Shown one piece after another: positions 23,765 through 34,190 of a DNA stretch of 64,000 bases. Both the position numbers and the translations under genes were made by a program. The notes under the pieces were generated by a model. It made no database searches, was not told where the DNA came from, and worked only from the letters and a program-made list of their open reading frames with translations. This DNA comes from Prorocentrum cordatum (Eukaryota > Sar > Dinophyceae > Prorocentrales > Prorocentraceae), in assembly GCA_963575745.1 (NCBI GenBank), contig CAUYUJ010015715.1:455929-519928 (forward strand). Direction: 5' to 3'. Every line of letters starts with the position of its first letter. The first letter of the stretch is position 1.

Positions 23765-25834
23765 CTATTTGCCCACCATTTTATTCTCCTGGTGGGTCGA
23801 AGCATAGTGAAAGGTGTCCAATGGGCGCTGCCGAAGCTGTCGGTAAAGACTCACTCCGTCGAGGATCTTTATCCTAGGAAGCATTCCTATGGAGTTGTAG
23901 CGTTCGATCCGACGGTTCTTTCTGGCCCAAACAGGGGTGGCAACGTCGTTCCACATCGGGCTTACGCCACCCCCATCTGTCTGCCAGCACTTGTGGTCCC
24001 CACCAACATACATGATCTCTATCGCCCCTTCGGTAGCACGGCCCATCGCGTCATCCACCAGCTTAACCGCATCCTCTACTAATATTATGAGGCTTCCTGC
24101 GAAAGCGAATGGGTTCTCGTGTCGTTTTGGCCCAGTGCCAACTCCGATCAATTCACTGGTGCCATCAACAATATCATTGAAGTTCCAAAAGGTGAAGCGT
24201 ATCGGAGTGTGGATCCCTTTTTTTTCAAAAAAAAAATCATGTTTGCTCCACTGAAAGTTTGAAGAGGCCTCCCGGATGGCTGAGGCCAGGGCTCCGCTTA
24301 CGGCGTTCTGCGAGCTTCCAAATACGTGTTCTCGCAGATTGTACTCAGGGAGCAGGCTAGGCTTAGCCTTCTCGGGTCCATCCTTGAATACAATAGTGGA
24401 GTCTGAGACAATATGAACAGAGTAAGACCAATAAGTATGCGGCCCGCTACTCATCAAGCACAGTGGACGAAAGAAATCAGTAACTGGTTTCCCTGTGTCC
24501 GACATGGCCGCGAGGTCCTCACCTATGAATGGAATCCACGAGTGTCCGTTGACTCTGGCAATTTGCGAGATGGCCTGGCACTTCTGAAGAAACGACAGTT
24601 TGACTGCCCAGGTCATCATCATCGGGTCTGTAATCCCAATATAAAGGTCAAGGATCTCATTCACCTTGACCTGCCATTCATTCGTGGGGGCCTTGGGATC
24701 AGTCGCAAAATTTCCCTGCGTCCGAAAGTAGTCAAGGACGTTCCAGGGACCTCTCCCAATGTAGGGCGGGTCATCTGGCTCAGCTTCGGTCGCGGTTGGA
24801 CCCGACTCGGGCGGCCCATCCCCTCCGCCACCTCCTGAGGAGGGATGAGTGGGTGGACCGTTTCCCGAAGGAGATCCACCTGGTCCTGGCGGAGCTCCAC
24901 CACCGCCGGCTGGGCTGGGGGGCGAGCCGCCACCTGTCCCCCCGCCGGCTGCGCCGGGAGGGCCAGTCGGACCTGAGGCTGGGTCGGCGGATGATCCACC
25001 GGCCGCCTGCTGTCCAACTCCAGGGTTGCCCAAGGAAGGCTGAGTGACGACTGAGGCTACCTGATGGCTGGCCGAAGCGACTGAGTCGTTCGGTGCCCCC
25101 TCCGTCGTCCGCGGCCTCTTCTGCGGCGACTGCTCTTCGGCCCCAGGATCGAGGCCGTCTTTGGCAAACCATGCGTCCATGTTTTGCGGCCTCTTCCATG
25201 GGCGTTGCTCTTTGCGCCAGTGTATAGCCCGCTGAGGGGAGGTCTCAAAATAGTTTGTTTCGCAGTGGCAGTAGGGGCCTCCTCGACAACATGCACTGGC
25301 GCGTGATGCAAGCCTTTGACCACAGGAAGGGCGAACATTGTTCCCCATCCGTCCCCAGCGGCTGCGCCACGGGAAGGCTTTTGGGAGAGAAGGGCCCCAG
25401 ATGTTCACCCACACCTCGGGGGATCCTTGCGTCCAGTGGTCTATCACTGGTACGCTCACGAAGTCTCCATAGATAGTCTCACACCGTACAGCCGGTCCGA
25501 CGGTGGGACCAATGGCCTCTCCTTTCTCGAGCGTTCGAACAGCACGACGAGCGTCTCCTGGCGGGTTCGCATACAACTTACTGACCAATCTCGTCTTTTC
25601 ATCAGGGTACGTCTGAAAGAATGTACCCACGGGGATCTGGTCCAGATCAGGGGGAGCACAATCGAAACGGCACGTTGCCTTTCGTTCGAAAGTTGTCCAG
25701 TGCACTGTCCACGGATCCTGCCAGACCTGGGAATACAGACGTTGGAAAATCGTCTGTGATGTTGCATCCAGGTCAGCCTTCAACGCGGTCACGACCTTGT
25801 CGCTCCGCATATGCAATATGTCATGCCTCCACAT
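23765..25834 (-). CDS. Large accessory protein of the Copia-like element, unknown function
   Basis: 689 codons, the longest minus-strand frame of the block, from ATG 25834. The N-terminal 190 residues are globular and include VWVNIWGPSLPKAFPW and a Cys cluster, CCRGGPYCHC. A Pro/Gly-rich linker (about 270-350) follows. The C-terminal 330 residues are mixed alpha/beta in look (VNEILDLYIGITDPMMMTWA, LIILVEDAVKLVDDAMGR, IEIMYVGGDHKCWQTDGGG). I cannot name a family. Its place downstream of RNase H, and its codon use closer to the block than to host genes, mark it as element cargo. Confidence 0.55.
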   Translation of the reverse strand: MWRHDILHMRSDKVVTALKADLDATSQTIFQRLYSQVWQDPWTVHWTTFERKATCRFDCAPPDLDQIPVGTFFQTYPDEKTRLVSKLYANPPGDARRAVRTLEKGEAIGPTVGPAVRCETIYGDFVSVPVIDHWTQGSPEVWVNIWGPSLPKAFPWRSRWGRMGNNVRPSCGQRLASRASACCRGGPYCHCETNYFETSPQRAIHWRKEQRPWKRPQNMDAWFAKDGLDPGAEEQSPQKRPRTTEGAPNDSVASASHQVASVVTQPSLGNPGVGQQAAGGSSADPASGPTGPPGAAGGGTGGGSPPSPAGGGGAPPGPGGSPSGNGPPTHPSSGGGGGDGPPESGPTATEAEPDDPPYIGRGPWNVLDYFRTQGNFATDPKAPTNEWQVKVNEILDLYIGITDPMMMTWAVKLSFLQKCQAISQIARVNGHSWIPFIGEDLAAMSDTGKPVTDFFRPLCLMSSGPHTYWSYSVHIVSDSTIVFKDGPEKAKPSLLPEYNLREHVFGSSQNAVSGALASAIREASSNFQWSKHDFFFEKKGIHTPIRFTFWNFNDIVDGTSELIGVGTGPKRHENPFAFAGSLIILVEDAVKLVDDAMGRATEGAIEIMYVGGDHKCWQTDGGGVSPMWNDVATPVWARKNRRIERYNSIGMLPRIKILDGVSLYRQLRQRPLDTFHYASTHQENKMVGK

Positions 25835-26097
25835 CGTGTAGCGCCAATTCCACCCTTTCTTGGGTGCAAACTTGGCGGTCCGGTGTGCTCCAATCTAGAC
25901 CACTCTCTTTTTTTGTCGGGAAAGCAACGGAAAGTTGGTCTCTCTTCTCCAGAGTCAATGTCCCCTGGACCGGAGGTGGCCGCTTTCTTGGCGGGCTGAC
26001 TGTTCTGGATAGCTGTTTCTGCTGCCCTTTTGCGGGCAACTATCTCTTCTCCGCGAATCTCTACACCAGCTTCCATTTCGATGTCCTCATCAATCAC
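25789..26097 (-). CDS. Short acidic/basic accessory ORF
   Basis: 102 codons starting MIDEDIEMEAG, then a basic KRAAETA and PAKKAA cluster and a Trp/Cys-containing end (GGMTYCICGATRS). Its C-terminal sense overlaps the start of the next ORF in another frame (MWRHDILHMRSDKVVTAL), so both may be one gene split by a shift. Function unknown. Confidence 0.35.
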   Translation of the reverse strand: MIDEDIEMEAGVEIRGEEIVARKRAAETAIQNSQPAKKAATSGPGDIDSGEERPTFRCFPDKKREWSRLEHTGPPSLHPRKGGIGATRCGGMTYCICGATRS

Positions 26098-26400
26098 GAC
26101 ATCGCTCGGGCTAAAGTCTCTAGCCTCTTTCCCATCTGGCTGAGCCGGTGGGCAAGCTTCCTCACTCGGCTGAGCCGGTGGGGTAGCCTCTCGAATTGTG
26201 TCGGGAGGAGCGTTTTCTTTGGGCTCAATCCCTGGATTTTCCGCCTCAAGTGAGTCGGTTCGTCTATGATATCGTCTGAGCAGATTGGAACAGCGTCCCC
26301 CCCCGACGGTTTAACCGCTGGGTCTCCCAACGGTCGACACATGGGTTTGGTCGATGCTCTCTCGGGCGCGCGGGGGCCGCGGCAGGCAAGGTTCGCGTAG

Positions 26401-27537
26401 TCACCACAAGGCGACCGCGCGATCCGAAGGGGGGGCCGGCCGCGGGGCAGCCCGCGCAAGCCCTAGAGACGAAACGGCAGCGGCGCAAACGTGATCAGAG
26501 GAAAAGAGAGGACGACGACGAGGCGACAAAGATCTCCCTGCAGCTCGAGCAATGACAAAATGGACCTGTCTGGCAAAAGCATCCGTGTAATCTTCTGCAC
26601 TCTTGCACTCACATCCTCTAGCTTCAACATGCTCGTGCGCGCCGTCACATTTGCGCTCAAGTCCCTCCGCAACGTCAGAGGAGGTAGAAGCTATCGTCCA
26701 GGGCTTCTTCATGAACTTACCCTTGCTATCCTTTAATCCGGACGCACATCCATGCAATGCCGTATTGACAAACTCTAACTCTCTCATGAAGTCTCTTACC
26801 TGTGGATCCCTCCAATAGTTGCATTGGGTAGGCCACTCAATGCAAACAACGCCCCCCGCTTTGTGCACAGCGCGGGCAATCTCACGGAAATTCCAAAACA
26901 GGTATCTGAAGTCTGTCCTAATACCACGAAGCCTACGCATCGCTCTGTGGTCTCCGGCGCGGAAACAATGTGCTTCGTTCACGTATTGCCGGGGAGAACC
27001 TCCCGTGCACGGCATGGAACCCCACAACGTAATGTGTTTTCCTTTGATTATTTTAATATCGTTCAAAGCTAACCTAAGTCCCTCATCGGTCCTCATATCT
27101 TCCGTCTCAGTGCATCGAATCACCTTACACGAGTTGTCAACACAATTCTTTGGATTTCCTATCCTGCTCCGAGGGCCACAACAATATTCCAACAAGAATC
27201 TTTCCCCGGTCCACTGAGTGGCCGGGGCGCAATCTTCACGGATCCAGAACTCTGTATATCCGATCCATCTACTTGGGCAATAATCACCATCGCTGGAATC
27301 GCCATTCGAATTATGTTCAAATGGGTGATGATATTTACTATCTTCGTCGCGCCAACTATCAATGCGGTCAACCGTCAAAACTTGTTGGGCATTAACGGCA
27401 TAAGTACGACGCCTATTATCTAACATTTCCGGGCCGGTGGGGCAATCACCGATTACTGGCATAAACGTAACAAGTCTCGGGACGAAGTGCCATCGTTTCA
27501 AACTCTGTCCTTGTTGTGTCCACGTATCCTTTTGCAC
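26401..27537 (-). CDS. SAM-methyltransferase-like accessory protein of the retroelement
   Basis: 378 codons without an ATG at the 5' end (GTG at 27537), so it continues from the frame upstream. The order of motifs resembles a Rossmann methyltransferase: LLEYCCGPRSRIG (about 115-127, glycine-rich loop), VIRCTETEDM (139-148, acidic end of the second strand), ITLWGSMPCTGGSP (169-182, a Pro-Cys catalytic-loop type) and GGVVCIEWPTQCNYWR (228-243, in the place of the Glu-Asn-Val strand). After that come a KKPW segment and Cys/His pairs (CDGAHEH). I know PCTGGSP-type ORFs as a recurrent companion of dinoflagellate Copia RNase H. DNA methylation is an inference. The last 40 codons look unconserved. 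Confidence 0.55.
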   Translation of the reverse strand: MQKDTWTQQGQSLKRWHFVPRLVTFMPVIGDCPTGPEMLDNRRRTYAVNAQQVLTVDRIDSWRDEDSKYHHPFEHNSNGDSSDGDYCPSRWIGYTEFWIREDCAPATQWTGERFLLEYCCGPRSRIGNPKNCVDNSCKVIRCTETEDMRTDEGLRLALNDIKIIKGKHITLWGSMPCTGGSPRQYVNEAHCFRAGDHRAMRRLRGIRTDFRYLFWNFREIARAVHKAGGVVCIEWPTQCNYWRDPQVRDFMRELEFVNTALHGCASGLKDSKGKFMKKPWTIASTSSDVAEGLERKCDGAHEHVEARGCECKSAEDYTDAFARQVHFVIARAAGRSLSPRRRPLFSSDHVCAAAVSSLGLARAAPRPAPPSDRAVALW

Positions 27538-27929
27538 GGAAAACTGGCAGCAGCCGCAGGTGGAGGATGAGGAAAGAGAAGGTTATGGTCAGGTATATCT
27601 TCCGTATTCCTCGGCAAGATTGATGCATCTGATTCAGTTCCGCTGTCCGTCATGTCAAACATTGCTTTCATTTCACGATTGGAGCTTTTCGTAGTTATGC
27701 TCTCCATCGTTCTGGTTTTCTCGGAGCTTCTGCTGTAACCTTCTTCGGTCATTATAAGAGCATTGGCACCTGCTTCCACGGCTTGGCCGGGCGCATTCGC
27801 AACCGCAGCTATGCTGGGAGCGCGTGCCACCACGGCTTTGCCGGGGGCGGCCACAACGGGCTTGCCCTTATTGGGGCGCTTCTTCTTTTTGTTCATCTTT
27901 TTACTAAGTACAATGGCCCCTCTCCGCAA
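27498..27929 (-). CDS. Basic N-terminal part of accessory ORF (frameshifted to next)
   Basis: 143 codons beginning with a Lys/Arg cluster (KKMNKKKKRPNKGKP, likely nuclear or nucleic-acid binding), then Ala-rich and acidic stretches. Near 27540 its sense continues in another frame, the methyltransferase-like ORF, so the two are probably one gene interrupted by a single shift. Confidence 0.45.
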   Translation of the reverse strand: MRRGAIVLSKKMNKKKKRPNKGKPVVAAPGKAVVARAPSIAAVANAPGQAVEAGANALIMTEEGYSRSSEKTRTMESITTKSSNREMKAMFDMTDSGTESDASILPRNTEDIPDHNLLFPHPPPAAAASFPCKRIRGHNKDRV

Positions 27930-27944
27930 GGCCGAACTAGGACC

Positions 27945-29222
27945 TTAGCGGGGCTTCAAAATCCCCCCGGGTTTCAGGGGAAGTCCGTCTGAAAACGTCG
28001 AATCTAAATAGTCCTGGCACCGCTTAGCGGCCCAGAATTTGGGAGTTACAATGTTGACAAGGTAACAAACTTTAACCCAAGCCAAAGGGTCAGTGAGCCT
28101 CTCTGTTCCAGTGTCTGCAGCCTCATTTTGACTTCTTTCGCATTGGAGCCCCACAAGACCGCGAGAAACCTGTTCGGACACAGCTGCTGTATCAATCCGA
28201 TGCGTTCTCGTTAGGCGCATGAGCTTCATTGACCCGCCCGCTTTGATGACATTACACACTGCTTGATTATCTCCTAAGAACAAACATCGCACCTGTCTGT
28301 CAAGCAGTATTTCCCAAAGCGGTAGCGCTGCAAGCAGCTCTTTGCGCAAAGCAAGGTCAGCAGCGACAAAATCTGCCTCAAGTGTACTGTGGGAAACGCA
28401 GGTCTGTCGTTGCGATCCCATAGACTGCCCAGCTCTAGTGCATGGGCCCCATATGGCTTGAAAGCTGGCACTCGTGCTACGATGCGTTCGAATGTCACTT
28501 GCGAGATCTGCGTCAGAGTATTGCTTCAACAAGACATCCTCCATTTTGTCACCTACCCACGAAGTCATACGGTAGTGAGAGGTACATTTAATAGAACAGA
28601 TGAGGCGGAACAGATCCATGTCTTGTTGCTCTGTCCATTTGGTAATACAACTGGCAGTCTGGCATGCAGCACGGAGCAGGTCGCATCCATCCTGCCTCGC
28701 ACCATTAAGTATTTTCATCAAGATTTTTGCCGCAATGGGTTGAAGCACTCCCGGCTGTGTCGGTGGCTCTGGGTCATTGGGGCTTGCCGCTGCGGCGTCA
28801 AGGCCAAGAACTTCTACTTTCTGATCAGGAGGGCCTGAGTCAACTTTAATTTGTAATGCTGATGCTGTGGCCTCCTCTGCCGGGGAGTAAACTTCGCCTC
28901 TGGGGCCTCCTTGGCCATCCTCGAGGTCAGTTAGTTCTGGGCCAAAAAGTGTTCCAGCAGCTGGATAAGTAGCTGGATCAGTGTCTGTCAGTTGAGCATA
29001 TAATGTAACACAGGAATCGAAGAATTCTGTCATGTCATACTCTATGACCCTGGCTTGTTTCGGCTCTCTCGGTTGGCATGGCTCGGACAACTCCTCCCTG
29101 AGGAACCCGAGTGAGGTTAGAAGTGGGAAGAGAGCGGCCCTCCCCGGGGCCGCTGCCCTGATGATCTCGCCCGCCATCATATTCATGGTGTAGTCTCGCG
29201 GGCAATTCGGCTGTCTGGACAT
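27945..29222 (-). CDS. Copia-type RNase H region of Pol
   Basis: 425 codons from ATG 29222. Residues about 155-235 match the connection between reverse transcriptase and RNase H (IAAKILMKILNGARQDGCDLL then CITKWTEQQD). From 236 the Copia RNase H follows: SDADLASD (Asp237), RST, SHSTLEADF (Glu282), GDNQAV (Asp318), RTHRID, and AADTGTERLTD (Asp370). All four acidic positions of the RNase H catalytic set appear present. The enzyme degrades RNA of the RNA:DNA hybrid during reverse transcription. The first 150 residues are not reverse transcriptase and I do not recognise them, so the ORF is either a truncated Pol or a fusion created by rearrangement. Confidence 0.75.
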   Translation of the reverse strand: MSRQPNCPRDYTMNMMAGEIIRAAAPGRAALFPLLTSLGFLREELSEPCQPREPKQARVIEYDMTEFFDSCVTLYAQLTDTDPATYPAAGTLFGPELTDLEDGQGGPRGEVYSPAEEATASALQIKVDSGPPDQKVEVLGLDAAAASPNDPEPPTQPGVLQPIAAKILMKILNGARQDGCDLLRAACQTASCITKWTEQQDMDLFRLICSIKCTSHYRMTSWVGDKMEDVLLKQYSDADLASDIRTHRSTSASFQAIWGPCTRAGQSMGSQRQTCVSHSTLEADFVAADLALRKELLAALPLWEILLDRQVRCLFLGDNQAVCNVIKAGGSMKLMRLTRTHRIDTAAVSEQVSRGLVGLQCERSQNEAADTGTERLTDPLAWVKVCYLVNIVTPKFWAAKRCQDYLDSTFSDGLPLKPGGILKPR

Positions 29223-29569
29223 AGCTCAATCCCCTAGCGACTTGGTCGCGGGTTTCGGCTGATAACCAGTCTTTCCTCTGAGAACCGGGGTGAGATGTCA
29301 AAGGAACTAAGGTCTCGTGGTCAATGCGCTCTGCGGTAGAGGGCTTGGGACGAGGCATAGATGAGACAATGGGTAATCTGTATAGCAGACGATAACAAGC
29401 ACGGGAAGTGAGGAGGCCGGCCAGAGGCGGACGACGACACGACACGAGCCGCGCGCGCGCCCCCGGCGCGCTCCTTTTCTCGCCTGATAATCAAAAAACA
29501 GTCAACGTGAAGCAAGGCAGGCGACAGGATATGCAACTAGAAGATGAGGCGGAGAGTGGCATATTTACT

Positions 29570-29710
29570 TTTCGGGAAAAGGGCTTCAGGCGAAGGGTCA
29601 GCAGTGACAGTGACATATTCTGCACGCGTGCTTCTTATGTTCGGACGTCGGCGCAGGCGCCGCGTCGGCCCCGCGGTCCGGGATTTACCGCCCCCGCGCC
29701 CTGCCGAGGT
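29570..29710 (+). repeat. Left direct repeat of the DIRS-like element
   Basis: 141-bp copy beginning TTTCGGGAAAAGGGCTTC and ending GCCCTGCCGAGGT. It is paired with 37041-37175 about 7.47 kb downstream in the same orientation. Confidence 0.85.
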
Positions 29711-29940
29711 ACAACTCGTCACGCGCTTTCGCGCGCGCGCGGGCTTGCGCATGCGTGGCCGCGCCTGATGTTTGCATGTGTGTCACACTTCCAGCGCGAA
29801 CGTTGTCTGTCGTGTCGTGTCGTGCACAGACAGGCGGTTCAAACTCGCCCCCAGCATGGGGGCTCTGCTCGAGTGTGTCCGCGATGCGAACACATCTCTC
29901 CGTTGGTGGGAAGGCCCTACACGACTTATTATCCGGCTTG

Positions 29941-30760
29941 ACTTCCTGGCGCAGCGCGGGGCGCCCCCCGATCTCCGGGCCCAATGGTCGCTCGGCGCGC
30001 AGCTGGAAACACCGGGGGCTCAACCCGAACGCAGCAGAAACCATCCTTCTTATCTCGAACATGAGGCTTGGGCCGAGAAGAGTTCGACCGTCTCGCAAGA
30101 CTCGGCGAGGTGCACCCGCGCCCGCCCGACCAACCCAGGCCGGCGAACAAGAACGTGAATCCGCGCGGGCTCCTCCTGAAACCACGGGAAGGTGCCGCGG
30201 ATGACCTTCCTGGCGATCGGCGGTTAATGCACGTCTCATCGTCGACCTGCGCATGGGGCGCGTCAACGAACACATCCCAGATATCGAAGTTAGGTACGGC
30301 ATTTTGGAGGACGCCATACAACGTCTCACGCCCTCGTCATGGATGTATGCGGTGGACCTCCAGGACTGCTTTTAAATTGGAAAATTGCTGAGGCTGACAC
30401 CTCCCCCTCGGTTTTTAATTGGCCTGGCACGCGGCAGCTCGGGAAGTGCAACTTTCCCCCGTTCGGTCTGAAAAGTGCCCCCGGCCTCAACGACGGTTCG
30501 GTCAAAGAGATACTCCGCCTGCTCAATGAGCACAGAGGAGTTGACCTCCTGGACTTCGTTGATGACTTTTTTCGGCGCGGCCGCGTCCAAGTCTGAGGCG
30601 CGGCGGCAACTCCGTTCAGCCGTGGAATTATTTCCATCGCGCGGCATTCCCGTCAGCACCGGACCAACGGGACTAAAAAGGGCCAGCTTTCCGACAAACG
30701 TGGGTCGGCTGGGCCTTCGACACGGCAGCCGCCGCAGTCGCAGCTGCGCAAGATAAATGC
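29941..30760 (+). pseudogene. Reverse transcriptase remnant (DIRS-like)
   Basis: Motifs are spread over three frames. MYAVDLQDCF (near 30340, motif A with Asp) is followed at once by a stop. KCNFPPFGLKSAPG lies in the next frame (motif B region, near 30450-30485), then LLDFVDDFF (near 30545-30570), the FxDD form of the catalytic YxDD box. After another shift comes the thumb-like SKSEARRQLRSAVELFPSRG. The catalytic Asp residues are still visible, but at least two frameshifts and one stop exclude function. Confidence 0.65.
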
Positions 30761-30920
30761 GACAAACTCGTCCGCCTTTGCCGCGAATTCCTCGAGGCGG
30801 ATATGGGCAAACGACTTCGGAGTCGCCAGCTCCCCATCCGCCGCAGGCGTCGCCAGCCGCCGCGCAGAACTGCTGCCGCAAGCACGTCGCAGCCTGCACC
30901 CAATTTGGTCTGATCTGAAT

Positions 30921-31847
30921 GTGACGGGGTTTTTGCGGCGTGGCAAAGCTCTTCGCGCGCAGACCCGCCTGTCTCGCTGTCGGACAACAGCAGGCGCGCT
31001 CTGGAGCGGTCGGCGCGCACCTTCGCCCCCCCCCCTCCCCCCTGTAGGCAACTTTTTCTGCATGGGGGGCGCCTTGTCGTCGTGGGGGCACGCGCCCCGC
31101 CAGTTCGCCAACTGGCGCACCCTGACCGCAGACGGATTGGCGCAGGCGATCGAAACAAATGCCTCGCGCGACCGCGGCTGGAGTTACCACCTCTGCGACT
31201 CGGGGGCGGTCATTTCCGGCGCGTGGCCGTCCGATTTTGCAGCGCAGGAGCATTCGCCCGCGGCCGACGTCATCAACTACAAAGGGTTGCGGGCGGCGGC
31301 GGAGTGCGCGCGCCGCGAGAGGACCTTACCTCAGGGGTGGCGAATCTCATTCGGAATGGACAGTACGCGCGCCATCCATTGCGTCAGCGCGAGGAATGGC
31401 CGTTTGCTGCGCCTTGAGAAATTACCGCAGTGCCAGGAAGACGCGGAACGCGCGCCCGGTTGCTGCGCGCTCGCCGCGCACTTGCCCGGCCGCTCTAACG
31501 TCGCGGCCGACAAGGGCTTCAGGGGTTCTAGTTTAGCAGCCGCCTGGGTCGAGGATCCTTTCAAGGATGCGACCCTTCGTAGAGATTTGTTTCTGGATGC
31601 GCAATCTCGGCGCGGCGCCTCGCGCACTCTGGACCTCTTCGCGGACGGGCTCGGGCAAGGCGCTCTGGCCGCAGAATGGCGGCATCCCGAATTGACGGCT
31701 TTCGAATGCAATGTCGTCGGACATGTCGCAGCCCATCCGCCTCGCGCGCTGGCGCAGCCCTGCCTGGAGCATCTTCAGTCCATCAGGAAAGCCCATCCGT
31801 CTATCAAAATTTTGCTCTTGCAGCCCGAAGATACTGGAGCCCCCTAA
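30921..31847 (+). pseudogene. RNase H domain of the DIRS-like element
   Basis: A 308-codon frame with YHLCDSGAVISG (first Asp), INYKGLRAAAECA (the usual Glu position reads Gly), ISFGMDSTRAIHCVS (Asp) and AHLPGRSNVAADKGF (His and final Asp). HxPGxxNxxAD is the signature of RNase H in DIRS and related retroelements. The frame has no ATG at its start and continues in sense from the RT remnant in another frame. Replacement of the Glu suggests an inactive enzyme. Confidence 0.65.
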
Positions 31848-32558
31848 TTGTGCGCATGATCACTGTCATCATGGCGCCGGGTCCGTTCATGGGATCCGAA
31901 TTCGGACATTTTCAAATGGCTGCGCCGCGGTCCCCGCACTGATTTCCGCTACTCGGCCCTGGCCAGTTGGGCGCCGGCCAGGCGGCGGCGGTGATATTTG
32001 CGGCGCGCTAGTGTCGCCGCTCGCTGTCACGTAAGAATCATGAGCATGAAGGCGGGAACGCAATGGGCGCGCAATCACGTGTCTTTGCATGTGCATGTGC
32101 GTGCACAGCCGCCTCCCATCCTTCTCTGCGCCCTCCTCCCCCCCCCCCACCCCTCGCTTCCCCCCCTCCCCCGCGCCCCCCCTCCATGCCCCCCCTCTCC
32201 TGGTCTGCTCCGATCGTGGCCGCGTCGGCGCGGGCTCGTGGGCACGCGGGCAGTAATGCGGCGGGGCGGAGATGCGAAGGTAAGATGGAGGTATGAATGG
32301 GAAGGAGAAAGGCATGGGAAGTGAGCCAGACGTGGTTACGGAAACCCTCGCTGCCGCCCCCACCTTGCCTCGGCTGTCGCGCGGCTGTCTGCCCGACCGC
32401 CAGAGCGCGACTGAGGTCATGCAATGCCTCGTTAGCTCGGACACAACACACATCATTTGGTTATGCATGGACTGCTACGTGATCGACCCCATGCGTTGCA
32501 ACCGCCATGCAACGCACGGGGGGCACATGGCATGTCGGCGTTGTGTCCACAGGCATAG

Positions 32559-34190
32559 ATGCACGCTTCGCTATCCCAGGGGGGCCTCATATGGTTAATC
32601 CCGCCCCCTTCACTGCAGGCCAACGCCGTTGCCCCCCCCCCCCCCCAGGCTGGGAAAAGGTTAGAACGATACCATGCGGGATCAGCAGGGTGCCGATGCT
32701 CGCTTCCGTCGCAAATTTGGCCCGAGCACCCGCGCGCGCGCCGCGTGGCCCAACTACCGCTGCGCTGCCTGCCCGCGCAGCTCCGCGACGGCGCCCGACG
32801 AGCAAGCCGCGAGCTGATCGCGGAGGCGATTGAGGCCGCGGGCGAGCCAGGGGGCGCAGTTCACAACCACGTGGTGTCCAAGGTCACAGAACACCTCGCT
32901 ACGGCGACCGCCGAAGGCGGCTCCGCCCGCGCAGCCATCGCCCAGGCGGCCTCCGAGGGCGGATCCGTCCGCGCAGCCATCGAGGCGCCCGCCATGCCCG
33001 GGGGCGCCGTTCACGCGGCCTTCTCCGACGAGTACAACGGGGCGGCCGATGCAGAATACCCGGGCGCGCGGTACTCCGCGCGCCCACGGTGCCGCAGTGG
33101 AAAGCAGCATGGGGGGCTCTCATGGTGGACCGAGACAGCGTTGAGGCAGCAGCGGGTGCCTTCGAAGAGCCAGGGGGCCCCGTCGCAGCCCCGCGGGGGC
33201 CGAGCGCGGCCCGCCCCGAGAACAATGTGTTCGAGGCGCTCAAAGACCGCGCGGCTAAGAAAAGCGTCGTTCGCACGAGGTGGAAGGGCCTGTGCCTCGC
33301 GGCCCGCGGCGGGTCCAATGGGGCATTCTAAACGCCTCGCGCAACCCCGCCAGCCCATCCAGAAACGATGCCCAGAGGGAGCGCCTCGATCAGGGAAGTG
33401 GGCGCCACGCAGAGTTGGGCGCTCCAACGCGTCGCGGAACCCCCCGCCCAGGTCCAGGGGGAGGGGCGGAGCGCGCCCCCCCCCCCCCCCCAAGGGGAAG
33501 TAGGAGGGGCAACGGAGAAAACACTCTGGACCACCTACGCCCAACGGGCTGGTGGGATTCAGGTGCCACCTCGCAGGGCGTGCCGAAGCCGATGAAGATC
33601 CGCGCGTCCGCGCCCTCGGCAGCTGCGCCCTTGCACTGGGCCACCTCGCGGAGAAGCGCTTTGCGGCCCTCCTCTCCGGCCGCAAAGCCAAAGCAGCCAA
33701 GGCGGGGTCCCAGCGAGCAGCAGTCATGGAATGGGCATGCCATACCATTGAGGCCTTCAAGCGCCGCGCTCTCAAACCGAGTGCGGCGTCGGCCTTCGAC
33801 CGCGCGCTCCTGCTGAAGGACTTCGGCCTGGATCTCGTTTTCGGAGAAATTGCCCTCTTGACCAGGGCCGCGAGCTCGGGCCACTCGAACGACCGCAAGC
33901 GCGCCGGCACAACTTTGTCGCGGCCAGCTTCGAAGGCGCCGCGCCTGGGCGACTCGGCGGGCACAGCCTCGTTCGCTGGCCATTCACAGAGCGGCGCCCC
34001 CAGGCCTGAGCTCCGCGGCGGCCCCCAGCAGAGGGCGAACCGCCGGTCGCCGCAGCCGTTCGCCGCGCCGCCTGCCCCACCGCCAGCGGCCCCGGGGGCG
34101 CCGCCAGCCCCGGGCCGCAAGGAGTTGGCGAAACAGATCAGGGGCAATCTCACAGCCTTCGCGCCAGGCAAGAGCGCGCAGAGCCTGTAG
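32559..34190 (+). pseudogene. Gag-like Ala-rich frames
   Basis: Successive frames encode Ala/Gly-rich helical text (AVHNHVVSKVTEHLATATAE, ENNVFEALKDRAAKKSV) and then a 212-codon frame, 33552-34190, with LGSCALALGHLAEKRFAALL, a basic cluster and a Pro/Ala-rich tail ending APGKSAQSL before TAG. Composition and position inside the DIRS-like interval suggest a structural protein. There is no zinc knuckle or other diagnostic motif, so the call rests on context. Confidence 0.35.

Larger units (their letters stand above)
21600..29450 (-). mobile_element. Copia-like retroelement, 3' part with accessory ORFs
   Basis: A block clearly lower in GC than both flanks. All coding-like frames lie on the minus strand: a Copia-type RNase H (27945-29222), then a methyltransferase-like ORF, a long unknown ORF and an ADP-ribosyltransferase-like ORF. 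Gag, integrase and the reverse transcriptase palm are absent, so the 5' part is missing or was replaced where the DIRS-like element begins. No long terminal repeat could be matched at the two ends, so the borders are approximate. Several frameshifts between ORFs suggest decay or programmed shifts. Confidence 0.7.
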
